48,670 nucleotides of DNA, taken from the NCBI GenBank assembly GCA_903923135.1, contig CAIXWN010000049.1, positions 1 to 48,670 on the forward strand. Reading direction: 5' to 3'. A model generated the notes under the pieces. The model saw nothing but the letters and a program-made list of their open reading frames with translations, was not told the DNA's origin and did not search any database. Below, piece by piece: positions 45,289 to 48,670 of this stretch; position 1 is the first letter of the stretch, and every line of letters begins with the position of its first letter. A program made the position numbers and the translations under genes. The stretch is from an uncultured Caulobacteraceae bacterium (GTDB taxonomy: Bacteria; Pseudomonadota; Alphaproteobacteria; Caulobacterales; Caulobacteraceae).

Positions 45289-45409
45289 CTGGAGCCTCGC
45301 CCGATCTGATTGCAACAATCCGATCGGATCAGAAAGGCTCCAAGGTCCTGAATTCAGGACAAATCATCTCCGACCGGATGATTCCATCTGGTCGGAGTTC
45401 GCCCTAGGA
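45289..45409 (+). repeat. Dispersed double-hairpin element, copy B
   Basis: Nearly identical to the reverse complement of 6970-7090, this copy fills the gap between convergent shc and htpG. The first hairpin has arms GGAGCCT (45291-45297) and AGGCTCC (45335-45341), with inner CCGATC/GATCGG and GATTG-caa-CAATC stems. A 16-bp perfect palindrome GTCCTGAATTCAGGAC (45345-45360) follows, specific to this copy. The second hairpin, CTCCGACCGGATG / CATCTGGTCGGAG (45368-45397), has loop ATTC. GATTC (GANTC) at 45380-45384 falls in the loop. The htpG stop codon lies inside the CCCTAGG end of the element. Confidence 0.82.
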
Positions 45410-47317
45410 AATCGCCCGGCCGAGCACCCGCGCCAGGCGGGCGGAGAAGGCGCGGGCGTCGAGCGGCGGCTCGCCGTCGGCGATGCGGGCCTCGTCGAAC
45501 AGCAGGCGGGCGGCGTCCTCGCGCAGGGCCGTCTCGCCGTCGCCCAGACCGCTCAGCCGGACGATGAGGTCGTGGCGGGGATTGATCTCCAGCACCGGCC
45601 TGGCCGCCGCCGGCAGGCGGCCGGCCCCGGCGAGCAGTTTCTCGAGCTGACGGTCCATGCCGTGTTCGGGGGCCACCAGACAGACGGCGCTCTCGGTCAG
45701 GCGTTCGGAGGCGCGGACATCCTCGACGGCCTCGCCCAGGGTCGCCTTCACGAAGGCGATGAACCCGGCGACATCGTCCGACGCCGGCGCGGCCGGCTCC
45801 TGGCCCTCCGGCAGGGGGATAAGGGAGAGGTCGGCGAGCCCCTGGGTGACCGACTTGAAGGGCTTGCCCTCGTAGTCGACGCCGGCGGTGACCCAGAAGC
45901 TGTCGATCTGGTCGGCCAGCAGCAGCACCTCGATGCCCCGGGCGCGGAAGCCTTCCAGCTGGGGCGAGGCGGCGAGGCGGTCGAGGTCGGCGCCGACGGC
46001 GTAGTAGATGGCGGTCTGGTTCGCCTTGAGGTCCTCGACATAGGCCTTCAGCGAGCGCCAGCCGCCGGCCGGCGCCGTGGTGCGGAACCGGGCGAGGCCC
46101 ATCAGGGTCTCGCGGCGGGCGTAGTCCTCGTAGAGACCCTCCTTGAGCACCGCGCCGAAGTTCTCCCAGATCTTCAGATAGCGCTCGGCCTCCTCGGCGT
46201 CCTCCGAGGCGGCGAGGCGACCGAGTTCCGACAGCAGGCGGTTGGCGACGCCCTTCTGGATCGCCGCCAGCAGCGGGCTCTCCTGGATCATCTCGCGCGA
46301 GACGTTCAGGGGCAGGTCGTCGGAATCCACCAGGCCGCGCACGAAGCGCAGGTAGCGGGGCAGGATGTGGGCCTCGTCGGTGATGAACACCCGCCGCACA
46401 TAGAGCTTGAGCCGGCCGGCGCGGTCGGGGTCGAAGAGGTCGAAGGGCTTGGTTTCCGGGATGAAGGCCAGCACCGAATATTCGGTCCGGCCCTCGGCGC
46501 GATAGTGCAGGGTCAGGGCCGGGGCGTCGTACTGTCCGGCGACGCTGCGGTAGAAGTCGGCGTATTCCTCGGCGGTGACCTGCGCCTTGGGGCGGGTCCA
46601 CAGGGCGGCCCCGTCGGCGATCCGGCGGGGTTCGGCGTCGGGCTTGTCGCGAAGGAAGATCGGCACCGGCACATGGCCGGACTGGGAGGTGATCGTGCGC
46701 TCGATGGTGAAGGGCTCGACGTAGCCGGCGGCGTCCTCCTTGAGGTGGAGGGTCACCCGCGTGCCGCGCGCCGGCGACGCGGCGAGGTCGACGGGGCCGA
46801 TGGTATAGGCGCCCTGGCCGTCCGAGGACCACAGGGCCGCGGCCTCGCTCCCGGCGCGGCGGGAGACAACGTCCACCCGGTCGGCGACCATGAAGGCCGA
46901 GTAGAAGCCGATGCCGAACTGGCCGATCAGCCGGCCGCCCTCGGCGTCCTGGCTGGCGGCGATGCGGTCGATGAAAGCCCGGGTTCCCGAGCGGGCGATG
47001 GTGCCCAGGGCCTCGGCCATCTCGGCCTCGCTCATGCCCACGCCGTTGTCCTCCACCGTCAGGCGCCGGGCCTCGGCGTCGAGGGCGACGGTGATCGAGG
47101 GCTGGGGATCCTCGCCCAGCAGGGCCGGATCGGCCAGGGCCTCATAGCGCAGCTTCTCACAGGCGTCGGCGGCGTTGGAGATCAGTTCGCGCAGGAAGAT
47201 GTCCTTGTCCGAGTAGACCGAGTGCACCATCAGGTGCAGCAGTCGGGCGACATCGGCCTCGAACGGGCGGGATTGAGGATCGGCTTCGGTCACGGTGGTC
47301 ATGGTCGGGTCGGTCAT
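45404..47317 (-). CDS. htpG: Molecular chaperone HtpG (Hsp90)
   Basis: This 637-residue ATP-dependent chaperone has an N-terminal ATP-binding domain with ELISNAADACEKLR (E44, N48), the VEDNGVGM box (D90, G92) and GQFGIGFYSAF (133-143, the lid region). These are the Bergerat-fold motifs. The middle domain includes NVSREMIQESPLL, and the C-terminal domain follows. Length is normal for bacterial Hsp90. ATG 47317 is the chosen start; ATG 47302 is an alternative five codons in. It is antisense between shc and hpnG, so it interrupts the hopanoid cluster. Its stop codon falls in the palindromic element. The 129-base divergent gap holds promoters for htpG and hpnG. Confidence 0.95.
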   Translation of the reverse strand: MTDPTMTTVTEADPQSRPFEADVARLLHLMVHSVYSDKDIFLRELISNAADACEKLRYEALADPALLGEDPQPSITVALDAEARRLTVEDNGVGMSEAEMAEALGTIARSGTRAFIDRIAASQDAEGGRLIGQFGIGFYSAFMVADRVDVVSRRAGSEAAALWSSDGQGAYTIGPVDLAASPARGTRVTLHLKEDAAGYVEPFTIERTITSQSGHVPVPIFLRDKPDAEPRRIADGAALWTRPKAQVTAEEYADFYRSVAGQYDAPALTLHYRAEGRTEYSVLAFIPETKPFDLFDPDRAGRLKLYVRRVFITDEAHILPRYLRFVRGLVDSDDLPLNVSREMIQESPLLAAIQKGVANRLLSELGRLAASEDAEEAERYLKIWENFGAVLKEGLYEDYARRETLMGLARFRTTAPAGGWRSLKAYVEDLKANQTAIYYAVGADLDRLAASPQLEGFRARGIEVLLLADQIDSFWVTAGVDYEGKPFKSVTQGLADLSLIPLPEGQEPAAPASDDVAGFIAFVKATLGEAVEDVRASERLTESAVCLVAPEHGMDRQLEKLLAGAGRLPAAARPVLEINPRHDLIVRLSGLGDGETALREDAARLLFDEARIADGEPPLDARAFSARLARVLGRAIS

Positions 47318-47446
47318 CCGGCAGTGGGCATGTACGAGCCGCCAGATGGCGCGGCGGCGGCGGGCTTTCAAGGCGCCGGTGGCGTTTGGCGTGCGGTTGC
47401 TGTTGAAAGGGGGCGACCCTTCCCGCCCCCGTTCCGAAGCCGCGCC

Positions 47447-48091
47447 TTGAGCCCTTCCGATTCCCCGCTGCTGATCGTCGTTGGCATGAACCGCGAGGCG
47501 ACCATCGCGGCCGCGCGCGGACGCGTGGCGGTGGGCGCGGCGGCCCTGTCCGGGGGCCTGGAGGGCGCGCGGGGGGTGGTGAGCTTCGGGGTGTGCGGGG
47601 CGCTCGATCCGGACCTGAAGGTCGGCGACCTGCTGATCGCCGACGCCGTGGTCTGCGACGGCGAGCGCCTGACCACAGATGGGGCCTGGGCGGCGGCGCT
47701 GCGCGCGGCCCTGCCCGCGGCCCGGCGCGGCGACATGGCCGGCGGCGAGGTGATCGTGGCGACGACGGCGGCGAAGGCGGCTTTGCGACGGCGCAGCGGT
47801 GGCGCGGCCGGGGTGGATATGGAATCACACGCCGCGGCCCGGGCGGCGCGGGCGGCCGGAGTGCCGTTCGCGGTGGTTCGGGCGGTGTCGGACACCGCCT
47901 CCCAGGCCCTGCCCCGGGCGGCCCAGGCGGGGTTCCAGGCGGACGGCTCGGTGGACGTCGGGGCGGTGCTGCTGGCCCTGGCCGCACGGCCGTGGGAGCT
48001 TCCGGCGCTGGTCCGCACCGGCCTGGACGCCGAAAAAGCGTTCACCGCCCTGAAGATCGCCGCGGCGGCGTTGACAGGGCCGCCAGACTAG
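47447..48091 (+). CDS. hpnG: HpnG, hopanoid-associated nucleosidase/phosphorylase
   Basis: This 214-residue protein of the purine nucleoside phosphorylase fold removes adenine from adenosylhopane to give ribosylhopane or its phosphate. The VVGMNREATIAA start, FGVCGALDPDLKVGDLLIADAV and the ribose-binding GVDMESHAAA (VDMES at 123-127) identify it. The likely start is TTG 47447 (SPSDSPLLIVV); ATG 47486 would remove the first strand. HpnH, which makes adenosylhopane, is usually next to it but is not here, so it should be elsewhere in the genome. The next gene is an MFS transporter 30 bases downstream. Confidence 0.88.
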   Translation: MSPSDSPLLIVVGMNREATIAAARGRVAVGAAALSGGLEGARGVVSFGVCGALDPDLKVGDLLIADAVVCDGERLTTDGAWAAALRAALPAARRGDMAGGEVIVATTAAKAALRRRSGGAAGVDMESHAAARAARAAGVPFAVVRAVSDTASQALPRAAQAGFQADGSVDVGAVLLALAARPWELPALVRTGLDAEKAFTALKIAAAALTGPPD

Positions 48092-48121
48092 CTTCGCCAT
48101 GGTCCCGGACGCTGGGGGCCC

Positions 48122-48670
48122 ATGCACAGCCAGACACACCAGGCCCGCGGGTTGCCGGCCCCGCTCTACGCCCTGCTTCACCTGCCAGGCGGGCTGATCA
48201 GCGGCTTCGTCAATGTGACCCTGGGCTTCGTGCTCAGCCGCCACGGGGTGAGCGTCGCGGCAGTGTCGGGACTGGTGGGCCTGTACCTTGCGCCCACCAC
48301 CTGGTCCTTCGTCGCCGGCCCTGTCATCGACGCCAGCCTGACGCCTCGGCTCTGGTACGCGATGATGGTGGCCGTGGTGGTCGCCGGCTTCATCGGCTTC
48401 GCCGTGACGCCGATGACGGCGGCGGCCCTGCCGGTGCTGGGGGCGCTGTGCCTGGGCGTCAGCATCGGCGGCGTCTGCGCCGGTTCGGCGGTGACGGCGG
48501 CCATGGTGCTGACGACGAGGCCGGATCAGCGCGGACCCATCGCCGGCTGGTCGCAGACGGCCAATCTGGGCGGCTCGGGACTGGGCGGCGGCCTGGCCCT
48601 GTGGATCGTCGGCCATGCCGGCGGCGCGCCGACGGCGGCGGCGGCGCTGGCGGCGATCTGCCTGGCCGCC
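48122..48670 (+). CDS. MFS transporter, N-terminal part (cut by window edge)
   Basis: At least 183 residues are visible from ATG 48122. About five membrane helices can be seen, beginning LYALLHLPGGLISGFVNVTLGFVL, with a short loop LTPRL between early helices and RPDQRG before a later one; these are typical of MFS permeases, with likeness to the AmpG/PAT group. The substrate cannot be told. It follows hpnG by 30 bases in the same direction, so a role in moving a hopanoid precursor or other lipid is possible but unproven. Confidence 0.75.
   Translation, partial: MHSQTHQARGLPAPLYALLHLPGGLISGFVNVTLGFVLSRHGVSVAAVSGLVGLYLAPTTWSFVAGPVIDASLTPRLWYAMMVAVVVAGFIGFAVTPMTAAALPVLGALCLGVSIGGVCAGSAVTAAMVLTTRPDQRGPIAGWSQTANLGGSGLGGGLALWIVGHAGGAPTAAAALAAICLAA

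Noticed and set aside
45345-45360. GTCCTGAATTCAGGAC as a separate operator
   Set aside because: It is a perfect palindrome, but it sits in the spacer between the two hairpins of repeat copy B and is absent from copy A, so there is no promoter context for an operator.
45167-48091. A 974-codon plus-strand open frame running across htpG into hpnG
   Set aside because: Its first 760 codons are antisense to htpG, a clear gene with all Hsp90 motifs. Only the last 214 codons (hpnG) resemble a known protein. Long antisense frames are common in DNA this GC-rich.

Overview
This window is a high-GC (about 70% by eye) bacterial chromosome segment with short intergenic gaps and many 4-base start/stop overlaps. 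Gene content points to an alphaproteobacterium, most likely Caulobacterales (Caulobacter/Phenylobacterium-like). The supporting features are a TonB-dependent receptor of the Caulobacter type, a 530-residue isocitrate lyase beside a ScfR/RamB-type regulator, a PEPxxWA-CTERM protein, a hopanoid cluster, and GANTC sites (the CcrM methylation sequence) placed in conserved positions of a dispersed repeat. The genus assignment is inference. I saw no rRNA, tRNA, CRISPR array, transposase or phage gene.

Layout. 0-9 kb: the start of a Tat-exported protein (minus, cut by the window edge), a small J-domain protein, a LuxR-type response regulator and membrane histidine kinase operon, an unknown secreted protein, a PQQ/heme alcohol dehydrogenase, then a secreted caspase-like protease in an operon with a lipoprotein that carries the same unusual cysteine motif. 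9-18 kb: the glyoxylate shunt (isocitrate lyase, divergent ScfR-like regulator, malate synthase G) followed by an acyl-CoA dehydrogenase and a cytochrome P450. The divergent gap between aceA and the regulator holds a clear inverted repeat. 17.8-25.8 kb: small accessory genes (DUF3606, nitronate monooxygenase, DUF4260), a Tat-exported amidohydrolase convergent with a TonB receptor, a methyltransferase and a PEP-CTERM protein. 25.8-33.4 kb: a complete histidine utilisation locus, hutFC divergent from hutIHGU, with a HutC-type operator between them. 33.5-37.4 kb: an S9 peptidase, a DUF6491 secreted protein and a DAO-family FAD enzyme. 37.4-48.7 kb: hopanoid biosynthesis, hpnAB, hpnCDE-shc and hpnG, interrupted by two antisense genes (a DUF5360 protein and htpG), ending in a truncated MFS transporter.

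How the genes work together. Histidine is taken to glutamate by the formimidoylglutamate deiminase / formylglutamate deformylase route, while aceA and glcB allow growth on acetate or fatty acids, which the neighbouring acyl-CoA dehydrogenase could feed. The hpn genes make squalene from farnesyl diphosphate through presqualene diphosphate and hydroxysqualene, then cyclise it; hpnG belongs to side-chain processing, but its usual partner hpnH is not adjacent.

The two most unusual signals are (1) the caspase-like protease and lipoprotein pair, which share three copies of a two-cysteine motif I do not recognise, and (2) a roughly 120-bp double-hairpin element present twice in inverted orientation 38 kb apart. 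Both copies sit in gaps between convergent genes, and both have a GANTC site in the hairpin loop that is conserved except at its degenerate base. A third, partial copy lies beside the first.
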